Shown: positions 48,301 through 53,144 of the stretch, one piece after another
Numbering within the stretch: position 1 is the first letter of the stretch
Layout: every line of letters begins with the position of its first letter
From: Zingiber officinale
Taxonomy: Eukaryota; Streptophyta; Magnoliopsida; Zingiberales; Zingiberaceae
Direction of reading: 5' to 3'
Length of the DNA: 64,000 nucleotides
Assembly: GCF_018446385.1 (NCBI RefSeq)
Contig: NW_024589856.1
Location: forward strand, 1 to 64,000
Program-made: the position numbers and the translations under genes
Notes under the pieces: generated by a model
Told to the model about the DNA's origin: nothing
What the model saw: the letters and a program-made list of their open reading frames with translations, nothing else
Databases searched by the model: none

Positions 48301-50234
48301 TGCATGGTTAAACTCACTTGTTATTCTCAAGGCCATAGGAAATATAAATTTCATTAATGCATTTTGACTCATCTTGGAGGGTTGTTTCAAGTTTCGCCTA
48401 TAAAGGCTATCTTTTGTATTGTTGGGGATTTTTTGAGATTAAAAAAATACATATTGTGAGCTTTTAAGCTTGTTAGAAGATTTATCTTCTTGATATTTCT
48501 CTAAACTCTTTGGTGGCTTCCCTAGAGTGGTGAGTGTTGCGAGTGCCTTGTATCACCTCCTATTTCTCCTACACTTTCTAGTGTCAGTAGACACAATCAA
48601 ACATATAAGGCACCACCTTTTAGATTGTCCTAATAATGATTCGACCTATTTGATCATAATCATATGATAAACAGTAGGCTGACAACCATATATTCTAAAG
48701 ATTTTTAAATGCAGGTTGTCAATGACACCTTCAGAACCTCATACTGATCAAAGTATCAAGCCCACGCTCAACTCCCAATAATGGAGATTTGGATATACGA
48801 ATTTCAACCAATCAAATGTTCATGTTGTCATGCGGACCCAAAACAAATTTATCTGAGTTCCAATGTTACTTTGACCTAGGTATTTGTGAGCACAAAAACA
48901 ACAATCTTGGCTCACAATAGAGATTGTGAAGAGGTATATGAATTATTTAAAAACCAATTCTCACTTTTCACAGCCTGGCAATGAACTACAACTAAATAAC
49001 ATTGGTATAACATTACTTAATTCATCCGTCAACATACTTTCACTAAAGTTAGTTAGACGCATCCAGCCTTCTATGCAATTCAACTATTCATTTCATCCCA
49101 AAGTGATAAACAGGGAATTGAAAAACCACTATTTTCAAATTGAAGAGAGAAGCAAGCTCTTAGCAGGTGTTGAGTTTTATGTTGGTCCCACAATTATACT
49201 TCTCAAGTGCTTAAGGCAAATTAATAATATTTCACTCGTCTGACATTATAAATTTCTTTCATTAATCCCATAATTTTTCATGTAGAACAAAACTAAGGTG
49301 ACGCATCCATGTTATCATTTTTGTGAAAATCACTAGCAAGCATAAATTGCCCCCAAAACCTGTCCTTTTAGATATGGCAGTCTAATATGAGAGACTATAT
49401 CAGCATATATCACATTTCCATCCATCATTAATCCTATTATCTGAAATCCACTAATAATTTATAATCAAATAAACTATAAATGATCCCTGTATCCATGCTC
49501 ATCAACCATAAGTGTCAATGACCAGAAATGCTTTTACTTACAAGAAATCTAAAGGTTCATCTTCCATGGCGTTCTCAAAAATATATGATTAGAAAGCATT
49601 TCAGAAGCATAATCTTAGGTGAATAGGTACAAAATGTTTACATCACGTTTAACTGATGAAAGTTGGTTTCTTTGTAACGAACTATTTTTAGAAAAACATT
49701 TTCTGGCTAACCTCAGCAAGCGTTTTGCGATGTTTAGCATCTTGGACCTCAACATCCTTCTTCAGATTCTGGAGTCTCCCATCGATCTTCAACCAAAAAA
49801 TCGTATGTACTCTAGATCATTCACACAAGTCCAAGGACTAGCATAAGAAACTAGTACTCCATAAGATACAGCACCTGTTGCCGGAGATCCACCAACTCCT
49901 TGCACGAATCTTTGAATAGCGCGAGAAGCTCCTCCACTGCGGGGAACATCGGGATACCCGGACCCTGAAGGCCTCTCCAAGTCCCATTCTGCATGGGGTC
50001 CGGCACACCCGTGCTATCCGTCCCATCCGCGTCGTCGTCTTGAAATGACGGCAGAAGCTCGTTCACCAAACCGCCAAATAACGCATCGAAGGAGAAATCT
50101 CCCTACAATATCAAGGTAACATTCGATCGCCCAACTGCAAACCCATTTAAAGATGAGGAGAAGGAGATCACCTTGAAATCCTCGATGTCTAAAATGAGAG
50201 GGAGAGTAGCGGCCGAGGCCTTGGCCGACGCCAT
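6781..50234 (-). CDS. SEC10: Exocyst complex component SEC10 (EXOC5), complete, 24 exons
   Basis: SEC10 is a core subunit of the octameric exocyst, which tethers Golgi-derived vesicles to the plasma membrane before SNARE fusion; in plants it is needed for polar growth and wall deposition. Exons in transcript order: 50172-50234, 49875-50102, 49712-49786, 38700-38801, 38482-38532, 38279-38384, 36289-36408, 36093-36184, 34566-34734, 34413-34489, 34211-34309, 34010-34100, 29666-29751, 29391-29561, 27519-27572, 27265-27393, 27061-27153, 26841-26981, 19209-19306, 19044-19128, 10787-10845, 7136-7234, 6973-7059, 6781-6856. They total 2,451 bases, giving 816 residues plus TAG; every phase matches and every intron is GT-AG. 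Family landmarks are [75 protein letters not shown] and GGLRLKRD. Arabidopsis SEC10 is of similar length. Start ATG 50234 opens [20 protein letters not shown], matching the family N-terminus. An upstream in-frame ATG at 50417 would add 61 residues unlike the family. Large introns are due to transposons. Confidence 0.97.
6973..7059 (-). CDS. SEC10: SEC10 exon 23
   Basis: Encodes [20 protein letters not shown] and PSIRKDAL. Acceptor TGCAG. Confidence 0.96.
7136..7234 (-). CDS. SEC10: SEC10 exon 22
   Basis: Encodes [20 protein letters not shown] and [13 protein letters not shown]. Donor GTAAGT. Confidence 0.96.
8980..8997. repeat. (AT)n microsatellite
   Basis: Uninterrupted AT dinucleotides inside SEC10 intron 21. 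Confidence 0.9.
10484..10648 (-). mobile_element. Au-family SINE, reverse orientation
   Basis: Read on the - strand it starts GGAGGCTTGGCGCAATGG (box A region). It has a decayed box B and continues through the AAGGCTGC and GACCCTTCTCCGAGACCCC-like body to GTGCACCAGGCT. It is more diverged than the copy at 633-780. Flanks share an ATATTTCA word (10464-10472 area and after 10655) that may be a worn target duplication. It lies in the same orientation as SEC10. Confidence 0.8.
10787..10845 (-). CDS. SEC10: SEC10 exon 21
   Basis: A 59-base exon encoding [19 protein letters not shown] plus two bases. It supplies the conserved HWQKFTF motif and was placed by the phase match to exons 20 and 22. Confidence 0.95.
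11973..12116. repeat. 92-bp imperfect tandem duplication
   Basis: GATTGTTGGATTTTCTTGAT begins at 11973 and again at 12065, each followed by a TGGCGTGT...CTCTCTCAGG-like end. It lies just upstream of a copia fragment on the + strand and is possibly part of that element. Confidence 0.75.
12155..12730 (+). pseudogene. Ty1-copia fragment: protease, GAG-pre-integrase, start of integrase
   Basis: The + strand encodes [11 protein letters not shown] at about 12167, the D-S-G aspartic protease motif. Then come an [16 protein letters not shown] strand, GLYYLE, and [13 protein letters not shown] of the GAG-pre-integrase domain. The text ends [13 protein letters not shown], the start of the integrase core. 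Several stops and frameshifts interrupt it. It stops where hAT-like sequence begins at about 12731. Reverse transcriptase text of the same orientation resumes at about 16850, so both pieces probably come from one copia element. Confidence 0.82.
12731..15290 (-). pseudogene. Degenerate hAT transposon with BED-finger and DUF659 transposase remains
   Basis: On the - strand, about 15190-15080 encodes [10 protein letters not shown] and, after a frameshift, [10 protein letters not shown], a BED zinc finger. About 14390-14240 encodes [27 protein letters not shown], the DUF659 part of hAT transposases. About 13720-13490 encodes [13 protein letters not shown] and [12 protein letters not shown], from just before the C-terminal dimerisation region. 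Frameshifts and stops are frequent. The left end at about 12731 (CAATGTTCTAAAATTC) resembles the hAT terminus CAGTGTTGTAAATGGC seen at 20773-20788. GC-rich GCCTAGG-type subterminal motifs follow. The right end was not found, so that boundary is approximate. Confidence 0.8.
15480..15830. repeat. AT-rich imperfect tandem repeat
   Basis: Roughly 60-80 bp units repeat the words ATTAGAATTTTTAA, TTTTAAATATAAAATTAT and ATGAATTAATAAAATTTAT about five times. The period is irregular. Confidence 0.7.
15835..16800. mobile_element. Probable LTR-like transposon sequence, family unassigned
   Basis: This stretch is less AT-rich than its surroundings. It has a TATA-like CTATATAAAG at about 16013 followed by Pro/Arg-coding CT-rich leader-like DNA with repeated GGCCGGC or GTCGGCG words. 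Later it has TTCCGCTGCGTAATTA, a word also found in the large LTRs at 57056 and 62397 as TTCCGCTGCGCTAA. This suggests a solo LTR of the same broad class inserted in the copia element. No target duplication was identified. The short open frames at 16324-16627 are low-complexity and not credible genes. Confidence 0.4.
16850..18417 (+). pseudogene. Ty1-copia reverse transcriptase and RNase H fragment
   Basis: About 16960-17590 encodes [61 protein letters not shown] and [14 protein letters not shown], which is the copia reverse transcriptase with its YVDD catalytic motif. About 17940-18330 gives RNase H text ([20 protein letters not shown] in broken frames). Stops and frameshifts are common. It ends at a polypurine tract (TTGAGGGGGAG at 18407-18417) that abuts the 3' LTR. 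It is probably the downstream half of the element whose protease is at 12155-12730. Confidence 0.88.
18418..18655 (+). repeat. 3' LTR of the broken copia element
   Basis: It begins TGTAGAACTGTGAACTTG immediately after the polypurine tract and is AT-rich. A plausible CA end lies at about 18655 (TTCTTTCCACA). No 5' partner LTR was recognised, so the right end is an estimate. Confidence 0.6.
19044..19128 (-). CDS. SEC10: SEC10 exon 20
   Basis: Encodes [20 protein letters not shown] and KQSFLTDL. Followed by the 8.2 kb intron 20. Confidence 0.97.
19209..19306 (-). CDS. SEC10: SEC10 exon 19
   Basis: Encodes [20 protein letters not shown] and [12 protein letters not shown]. Ends two bases into an Arg codon. 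Confidence 0.97.
19700..20788 (+). mobile_element. Internally deleted hAT element with 8-bp target duplication
   Basis: Perfect 8-bp direct repeats TATTCTAG flank it at 19692-19699 and 20789-20796. The right end reads GCCATTTACAACACTG. The left end reads TAATGCTCTAAATGGC, an inverted but worn match. Subterminal DNA at both ends is rich in GCCTAGGC/GAGGCGGGAGG words. At 20071-20253 the + strand encodes [19 protein letters not shown] followed by a run ending [12 protein letters not shown], a BED-type zinc finger that has lost one cysteine. The remaining transposase is deleted. It lies in SEC10 intron 18. Confidence 0.88.
20876..21218. other. Unassigned intronic stretch, perhaps LTR remnant
   Basis: AT-rich, no coding signal. 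It lies between the hAT element and the gag-only gypsy element. It may be the outer part of the worn LTR whose recognisable copy ends at 23405, interrupted by the gypsy insertion, but I could not align it convincingly. Confidence 0.35.
21224..21673 (-). repeat. 3' LTR of gag-only gypsy element (450 bp)
   Basis: It is nearly identical to the 5' LTR apart from about 15 extra bases at its start, where a GTGGACGC word is repeated. It begins TGATAATGTGGACG right after the polypurine tract. Confidence 0.9.
21701..22775 (-). pseudogene. Gypsy gag gene, interrupted
   Basis: The frame opens [20 protein letters not shown] with a Gln-rich helix. It continues, after a shift near 22530, as [20 protein letters not shown] and AQLWFDQVE, the retrotransposon gag domain. 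It then runs [10 protein letters not shown] and [12 protein letters not shown]2CX6GHXC zinc knuckle, [14 protein letters not shown], lies near 21840. There is a frameshift near 22530, an in-frame TAG at about 22321 and another shift before 22268. The protein is not intact, so this copy probably cannot supply Gag. Confidence 0.88.
22796..23230 (-). repeat. 5' LTR of gag-only gypsy element (435 bp)
   Basis: On the - strand it starts TGATGTGGACGCC and ends GGGACCATATCA. It differs from its partner at few positions, which suggests a young insertion. Confidence 0.9.
23276..26215 (-). mobile_element. Old LTR retrotransposon remnant, family uncertain
   Basis: Two diverged direct copies were seen at about 23285-23405 and 26105-26215. 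Both contain TGGGGAAAGAG, ACTTCTTAAAGATAT-like text and an end of CTCTYAACA. A polypurine-like tract (CTTGAGGGGTAG on the - strand) adjoins the left copy. This suggests LTRs of a - strand element whose interior (about 23420-26090) has short open frames but no protein domain I recognise. Boundaries are approximate. It lies in SEC10 intron 18. Confidence 0.5.
25742..25893. repeat. 78-bp imperfect tandem duplication
   Basis: CCCTATCATACTAGTAAT (25742) and CCCTATTATACTAGTAAT (about 25820) each lead to a TCTTATAATACCTA-like end. Confidence 0.75.
26841..26981 (-). CDS. SEC10: SEC10 exon 18
   Basis: Encodes [20 protein letters not shown] and [12 protein letters not shown]. Followed by the 7.5 kb intron 18. 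Confidence 0.97.
27061..27153 (-). CDS. SEC10: SEC10 exon 17
   Basis: Encodes [20 protein letters not shown] and [11 protein letters not shown]. Donor GTAAAC. Confidence 0.97.
27265..27393 (-). CDS. SEC10: SEC10 exon 16
   Basis: Encodes [40 protein letters not shown] and A. The Ala-rich helix is typical of the family. Confidence 0.97.
27519..27572 (-). CDS. SEC10: SEC10 exon 15
   Basis: A 54-base exon encoding [18 protein letters not shown]. Donor GTAAGT. Confidence 0.95.
27573..29390 (-). other. SEC10: SEC10 intron 14
   Basis: A 1.8 kb AT-rich intron. I see no element or coding similarity in it. Confidence 0.6.
29391..29561 (-). CDS. SEC10: SEC10 exon 14
   Basis: Encodes [20 protein letters not shown], then [20 protein letters not shown] and TLFSSQ, all strongly conserved in plant SEC10. 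Confidence 0.97.
29666..29751 (-). CDS. SEC10: SEC10 exon 13
   Basis: Encodes [20 protein letters not shown] and SLKQLYQSK. Donor GTTTTA. Confidence 0.96.
29975..30185 (+). mobile_element. SINE-like retroposon, not Au
   Basis: A tRNA-like head GGTGCAGCGGTTAAGGC (box A-like) is followed about 35 bases on by GGTTTGATTTT (worn box B). A body with CATTGGTGATGGCCACCGCG and GATTTACCCTGGGTGGCTAG follows, ending in an A-rich tail near 30200. It is denser in GC than the surrounding intron. No clear target duplication was identified. Confidence 0.55.
30590..31755. repeat. Complex tandem repeat array with (GT)n runs
   Basis: Units of about 175-195 bp, starting TGAGAATAATTATTATCCTC and containing TGATGATGATCTCACTTTC and GTACATGTAGCTCCATAG, occur at about 30971, 31211 (start lost), 31386 and 31579. 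Between them are (GT)n runs, the longest at about 31552-31580. A 77-bp doublet (GTCTAAATTTTATTGTAATA) lies at about 30821 and 30898, and three copies of CAAATCCAAGATCTTGCATT-related text occur at 30658-31190. It lies within SEC10 intron 12. Confidence 0.85.
31756..33240 (-). other. SEC10: SEC10 intron 12, remainder
   Basis: No gene was recognised. A GC-richer patch at about 32730-32830 repeats CCTCGCAA words. The rest is AT-rich. Confidence 0.5.
33268..33299. repeat. (AT)n microsatellite
   Basis: About 16 AT dinucleotides in SEC10 intron 12. Confidence 0.9.
33505..33640. repeat. Imperfect tandem duplication of about 70 bp
   Basis: CACAAGTTTTCTGCAACTGT and CACAAGTTTTCTGCAACAGT, each followed by GTGATATCTGAAAAATA, lie about 70 bases apart. 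Confidence 0.75.
34010..34100 (-). CDS. SEC10: SEC10 exon 12
   Basis: Encodes [20 protein letters not shown] and [10 protein letters not shown]. Followed by the 4.3 kb intron 12. Confidence 0.96.
34211..34309 (-). CDS. SEC10: SEC10 exon 11
   Basis: Encodes [20 protein letters not shown] and [13 protein letters not shown]. Donor GTAAAA. Confidence 0.96.
34413..34489 (-). CDS. SEC10: SEC10 exon 10
   Basis: Encodes [20 protein letters not shown] and MSILVQ. Donor GTATGC. Confidence 0.96.
34566..34734 (-). CDS. SEC10: SEC10 exon 9
   Basis: Encodes [37 protein letters not shown] and [11 protein letters not shown]. Ends one base into an Asp codon. Confidence 0.97.
34735..36092 (-). other. SEC10: SEC10 intron 8, possible LTR fragment
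   Basis: An AT-rich intron. At 35560-35584 the - strand reads TGTAACATGGTACCAGAGCC, which looks like an LTR end followed by an initiator tRNA-Met primer site. The partner LTR and coding parts were not seen. It may be a leftover LTR of a - strand element. Confidence 0.35.
36093..36184 (-). CDS. SEC10: SEC10 exon 8
   Basis: Encodes [20 protein letters not shown] and [11 protein letters not shown]. Donor GTACTT. Confidence 0.97.
36289..36408 (-). CDS. SEC10: SEC10 exon 7
   Basis: Encodes [20 protein letters not shown] and the conserved [16 protein letters not shown]. Ends in phase 1. Confidence 0.97.
37339..37686. mobile_element. hAT-type MITE with 8-bp target duplication
   Basis: A 348-bp element has inverted ends TAGGGATGACAAT (left) and ACTGCCATCCCTA (right), flanked by perfect direct repeats TCCCTAAT at 37331-37338 and 37687-37694. 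The interior is rich in GATATGGGGATGG-like words and non-coding. It lies in SEC10 intron 6. Confidence 0.87.
38279..38384 (-). CDS. SEC10: SEC10 exon 6
   Basis: Encodes [20 protein letters not shown] and [15 protein letters not shown]. It ends one base into the Arg codon completed by exon 7. Confidence 0.97.
38482..38532 (-). CDS. SEC10: SEC10 exon 5
   Basis: A 51-base exon encoding [17 protein letters not shown]. It is in frame with exons 4 and 6. Confidence 0.95.
38700..38801 (-). CDS. SEC10: SEC10 exon 4
   Basis: Encodes [20 protein letters not shown] and [14 protein letters not shown], a near-invariant plant SEC10 motif. Flanked by a CAG acceptor and a GTAAGT donor. Confidence 0.97.
39395..40525 (+). 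pseudogene. RTE-clade LINE reverse transcriptase fragment
   Basis: The + strand encodes FIDLEKAYDR in broken frame at about 39398, then [56 protein letters not shown] and [18 protein letters not shown]. These are the palm, thumb and C-terminal parts of RTE-type LINE polymerases. The catalytic box reads FANNIV at about 39640 where FADDIV is usual, so both acidic residues are altered. After an inserted SINE the text resumes and ends [13 protein letters not shown]. The 5' end is truncated and stops are many. It lies in SEC10 intron 3. Confidence 0.85.
40293..40428 (+). mobile_element. Au-family SINE, 5' rearranged, nested in the RTE fragment
   Basis: It has box B GGTTTGAATCC, AACAGCCTCTTGCAAAAAAC, AAGGCTGCGTACAATGGATC and GGAGCTTCGTGCACCGGGCT, then a T-run. 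The box A half is missing. In its place is an inverted copy of the element's own CCTCTTGCAAAAA segment (40295-40313 against 40335-40356). Flanking words ATATAGATAAT and ATATAGATGATAAT are a probable target duplication. Confidence 0.85.
40665..40781 (-). repeat. 3' LTR of copia element
   Basis: 117 bp with TG...CA termini. It differs from the 5' LTR by three substitutions near 40699-40703 and one near 40714. Confidence 0.95.
40782..40797 (-). other. Polypurine tract of copia element
   Basis: GCTTGAGGGGGAGT on the - strand just before the 3' LTR, the usual copia second-strand primer site. Confidence 0.88.
40843..44876 (-). pseudogene. Copia gag-pol, frame-broken
   Basis: A probable start at 44876 reads [14 protein letters not shown], with an in-frame TAG soon after. 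Gag follows ([15 protein letters not shown]; zinc knuckle [14 protein letters not shown] near 44110). GAG-pre-integrase is at 43474-43803 ([13 protein letters not shown]). The integrase core at 43168-43443 has [17 protein letters not shown] and [10 protein letters not shown], and its C-terminal part is at about 42262-42933. Reverse transcriptase is at 41447-42340 ([37 protein letters not shown]). RNase H is at 40843-41343 ([26 protein letters not shown]). Several frameshifts and at least two stops show it is inactive, though domain motifs are well kept, in line with the few LTR differences. Confidence 0.93.
44901..45051 (-). repeat. 75-bp tandem duplication in copia leader
   Basis: CAGAATAGATAACTGAGC starts at 44901 and again at 44976. 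The two copies match almost perfectly. They lie in the untranslated leader between primer site and gag. Confidence 0.88.
45416..45430 (-). other. Primer binding site of copia element
   Basis: TGGTATCAGAGCGAGG on the - strand, adjoining the 5' LTR. It is complementary to the 3' end of initiator tRNA-Met. Confidence 0.9.
45431..45547 (-). repeat. 5' LTR of copia element
   Basis: 117 bp, partner of 40665-40781. Confidence 0.95.
45937..47167. mobile_element. Non-autonomous hAT-like DNA element in the gypsy 5' LTR
   Basis: Perfect 8-bp direct repeats ATTCTTGG lie at 45929-45936 and 47168-47175. Inverted ends read CAGCGATTGAAATATCG (left) and, on the other strand, CAAGGTTTAAAATCTCG (right), both followed by CGTGCCG-like text. 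The left 260 bp are GC-rich and the middle is extremely AT-rich. No transposase was seen. The open frame at 45889-46209 reads out of the LTR and is not a credible gene. Confidence 0.75.
46877..47081. mobile_element. Foldback MITE with TA target duplication
   Basis: A 205-bp near-perfect inverted repeat. GTTCGGATCCTCTGTCCC at the left pairs with GGGACAGAAGATCCGAAC at the right, and pairing continues through CCCCATGTCCCACTGCCGAT and beyond, leaving a loop of roughly 50 bases. It is flanked by TA on both sides (46875-46876, 47082-47083), as for Tc1/mariner-type MITEs. It is nested in the hAT-like element. Confidence 0.85.
47547..47888 (+). pseudogene. C-terminal end of gypsy integrase
   Basis: An open frame of 113 residues: [40 protein letters not shown] and [15 protein letters not shown]. 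This is the integrase GPF-type C-terminal tail common to plant gypsy polyproteins. Protease, polymerase and the integrase core are absent. Confidence 0.85.
47879..48586 (+). repeat. 3' LTR of gypsy element (708 bp)
   Basis: Partner of the interrupted LTR. It has extra ACTCGGGAAAGATTAATCTA-like short repeats at about 48086-48190. Confidence 0.9.
48592..49711 (-). other. SEC10: SEC10 intron 3, upstream end
   Basis: AT-rich intron DNA between the gypsy element and exon 3. The open frame at 48926-49243 shows no family features. Nothing else was recognised. Confidence 0.6.
49712..49786 (-). CDS. SEC10: SEC10 exon 3
   Basis: Encodes [20 protein letters not shown] plus KTLAE, the start of the N-terminal coiled-coil. 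It is followed by the 10.9 kb intron 3. Confidence 0.95.
49875..50102 (-). CDS. SEC10: SEC10 exon 2
   Basis: Encodes [20 protein letters not shown], an acidic linker (QDDDADGTD) and [16 protein letters not shown]. Acceptor TAG and donor GTGCTG. This is the conserved N-terminal segment, with a variable Gly/Pro-rich insert in the middle. Confidence 0.95.
50172..50234 (-). CDS. SEC10: SEC10 exon 1
   Basis: Start codon at 50232-50234. The exon encodes residues 1-21, ending ILDIEDFK, and is followed by GTGATC. The reading frame stays open upstream to another ATG at 50417, but that extension is Arg/Pro-rich and unlike SEC10. Confidence 0.93.
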
Positions 50235-50756
50235 AGATGGAGATAGAAAGAAAATTGGAAGAGCGGTCGCGACTGCGAGGTTCAATTGGAGGTCGCAGAA
50301 GGAGGACCGGAGACGAGGTCTACGTTGGGGCCGAGGTCGTGCGCCGGCGAGCCGGCCGTCGTCGCTTTCGCACCTGCTTTTGGTCGATCCGATGGAGTAG
50401 GCGAAAAGTATTTGCACTCTGCTGGCATTTAGAAATTCAACAAAATAAATATATTAAAAAAAAAAAGAAAGAAAAGGACTTGTTCAGTTTGTAAAATAAC
50501 TATTTATTAAAAATACAAAACTACCTGTTTCAGTTCAACAACAATAATATAAGGTTTAATAGATTTACTGTTCCATAATTTATAGTCCCTCCTTATTCTT
50601 GGGAAAAAAAATCTCATTAAATATATTTATAAGATAAAAGAATATAAAAAGTTATAATTTATGCATTAAACTAAGTCATTTTAGATTTTCATTTTTTAAA
50701 AATTAATTTACTTAAAACATGGCATCCGAAAATATGTAGAGATTGAAAAGACCCTC
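50235..50756 (-). other. SEC10 5' flank and leader
   Basis: GC-rich DNA to about 50400 probably includes the SEC10 5' untranslated region. It keeps the SEC10 frame open up to an ATG at 50417. Beyond about 50420 it becomes AT-rich. No promoter element could be assigned with confidence. A transposon begins at 50760, so the proximal promoter is limited to a few hundred bases unless it reaches into that transposon. Confidence 0.5.
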
Positions 50757-51163
50757 TAATGGTGTTTGGCTAAACTTATTAAAAACATCTTATAACATCT
50801 AATAACTTATAAGTTGTTTTAGAAATTTATAAGTTGTTAGATCTCATTTCAAAAATAAGTTATTAAAATTTTTGGACGAACTTATTATAATCAACTTAAA
50901 ATATTGATGTATTTAATATTATAAGATTTTTTTATTAACAAAATTACCAAAAAAGGCATACATCCATTTTAATTATTGCATGTAATAAAGTTACGAAGGA
51001 ATAACTTAAATTAAACATATGTTAAGCATCAATTTTTTTAATAAAGTTAACATAAATTTCAAGCCATTAAAAAGTTAAATAACAACTAATTAGTAATAAT
51101 TAAAAGAAAATTTACGTCAAAAAACTTATAATCAACAAATAATTTAAAAAAAATATTACTTTA

Positions 51164-51330
51164 ACCATATGTAGTAGGTTCCTGTGGAACTTCATTCTCA
51201 AAATGCTTAATTATTTGCGTTGCTTTCGACACATGTGTTGCCTTCGGATAATAGAGTGTTTCAGTCTTCAAATTGTAAACTTTCACGATCTCCACTGCCA
51301 ACTTCAATCTCATCAGCTCAAACACTTGCT
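51164..51330 (-). other. Exon-like open segment of unknown origin
   Basis: After a TTAG acceptor-like site the - strand is open for about 55 codons and ends in TAA. It reads QVFELMRLKLAVEIVKVYNL, then ETLYYPKATHVSKATQIIKH. It lies downstream of the transposase inside the Harbinger element. I do not recognise the protein. It could be a captured host exon, a terminal exon of the element, or chance. Confidence 0.35.
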
Positions 51331-51553
51331 AAGCATATAAGGTAATCAAGAAGGACAACCAGTTAAATATGAAATTTGCCAGAATTGAAAATTGAGTTGA
51401 TGCAACCGAAGATTAATAAATATTCAGTGTCAAACAAAATCTCATTTCAATATAAAGCAAAGTGATATTAATGAAAACAACAAAGTGAAATATGATGGAA
51501 CAATTTAAGCAATTGAATAGAAAATACATGACTAAAAAAATCTAACACTAAAA

Positions 51554-52934
51554 TTATCGTCTACTTCTTGTAATTTCCATAGCAATTGAATCACGCACTG
51601 CCATCCAATATATATTGCCAGGATTATCTTCATTTTCCACCGTAGAGTTTGCTGTAAATATATTGCGTTCAGTAGATGGTTGATAACTTTCATACTCAGC
51701 TATTCAGAATGCCTCATCTGAAATATTTTTCTTTCTTATATAGTTGTGAACGACCATTGTTGCCAGCACAATTTCTCTTTGTGTATCAATATGATAATAA
51801 GGCATATCAGCTAAAATATTCCATCTTGCTTTCCAAACTCCAAATGTTTGTTCAACACAATTCCTACATGACGAGTGCTAAAAGTTGAATTTTTCTTTCA
51901 AATTTCTTGGTGCACGTAGTTGCAAGGTCCTAGCTCGGCGAAAGTCTTCAAGATGATACCTTATATTTTCACCTTTATAAGGACCCATATATCCTGGCAT
52001 ATGTGAATATCCAGCATCAACCAAGTAATATTTTTTTCCTTTTGGATGAGGAAAATTAATTTCTGGCCTACGAATAGCTTCTCCAAATATTCTATTATCA
52101 TGAGCAACTCCTTCCCATCCAGCACAAACAAATGTAAAACACATATTAAAGTCTACAACTGCTAGAATATTTTACGTGGGAAAACCTTTGCGTCCAATAT
52201 ATGGGATTGCTTTGCCTTGTGGTAATCGCGCCTTAACATGTGTGCCATCAATTGCCCTGATGCAATCCTATTAATCACTAAAAACAAACAATTTAATAGA
52301 TTACAAATGCTAAATAAGTTTAATACATGAACATGTGGTGTTGTTTATTATCTTCAAAATAATATAACATACGTCAAAAAAATGGCTTGTATCGTTGATG
52401 TTGAGGCACATGGTATCCTTTTCCCTCATTATACTCAGGATGATGTTTAATTATATCTTCAGCCAACTTTCCAACAACTTTCAGAACTCTATGAAAATGT
52501 CTTGAAATAGTTTCACCTGAATGATTAAATATCTCTTGCAATAGCCTATTATTACCATGAGCACAAGTCATCAAAAAAATCCCTACTTCCTCATAGATAG
52601 ACATTCCCCTAGTAGGGATCAAATCATAGTTTTGGGTTAACTCATGGCATAAATCCAAGAATACAGGTTTTGTCAAATGAAAAGCTTGATAGCACCTTAT
52701 ACTATGACCATTTAATACTTCTTCTATGAATTTATTACCAGTTCGCTCAGATGTACGACATGGAACTTTATGAATATAAGTCTCAAAATATGTTAAAATG
52801 CTAAGTGCTATGATTTTGCATACAATCAGCCATTCTGGATCATCTTGGAATCCATCTTCATCTTCAATTGGTTCATCCTCACAAAATATATTTGAATCAG
52901 TTAAAGCACAGTGTCGAACATCCCAAGGCTCCAT
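51554..52934 (-). pseudogene. PIF/Harbinger DDE transposase (HARBI1-like), three stop codons
   Basis: Exon one (about 52374-52934) starts MEPWDVRHCA and has an N-terminal helix-turn-helix region (EEVGIFLMTCAHGNNRLLQE, SGETISRHFHRVL). After an intron (acceptor at about 52270) the DDE core reads CIRAIDGTHVKARLP, then YYLVDAGYSHMPGY, then NCVEQTFGVWKARW, so the Asp, Asp and Glu of the catalytic triad are all visible. It ends ITRSRR at 51554. In-frame stops occur after KGFPT (TAA, about 52175), after KFNF (TAG, about 51880) and after DEAF (TGA, about 51711). The protein cannot be made whole, but the rest is well conserved. Confidence 0.92.
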
Positions 52935-53144
52935 TAAACTATAGAAGTAATGGACAAAAAACAAGTATGAGATACCAAAACAAAAAACATTGATTAACTT
53001 TGATAAATATTACATCATGTTTACCAGTCAAATAATATTAAAGACATAACAAAACTACTAATAAAGTCACAAAATTAGAAAACAATTCATCAACTTCAAC
53101 TACTGAATTCCTCGTATCACGGCTACAAACCACTATCAACGGCA

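Larger units (their letters stand above)
45639..48586 (+). mobile_element. Collapsed Ty3-gypsy element with nested insertions
   Basis: Two direct LTRs start TGACACRTAAAC and end AGYGTCA. The perfect 5-bp duplication GTAGA lies at 45634-45638 and 48587-48591. The interior has shrunk to 366 bp (47513-47878): a worn primer site (TTAGTATCAGAAC at about 47514) is followed almost directly by the very end of the integrase gene and the polypurine tract. The 5' LTR carries a 1.2 kb hAT-like insertion. The LTR copies are clearly more diverged than those of the neighbouring copia element, so this is an older insertion. It lies in SEC10 intron 3, opposite to the gene. Confidence 0.9.
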
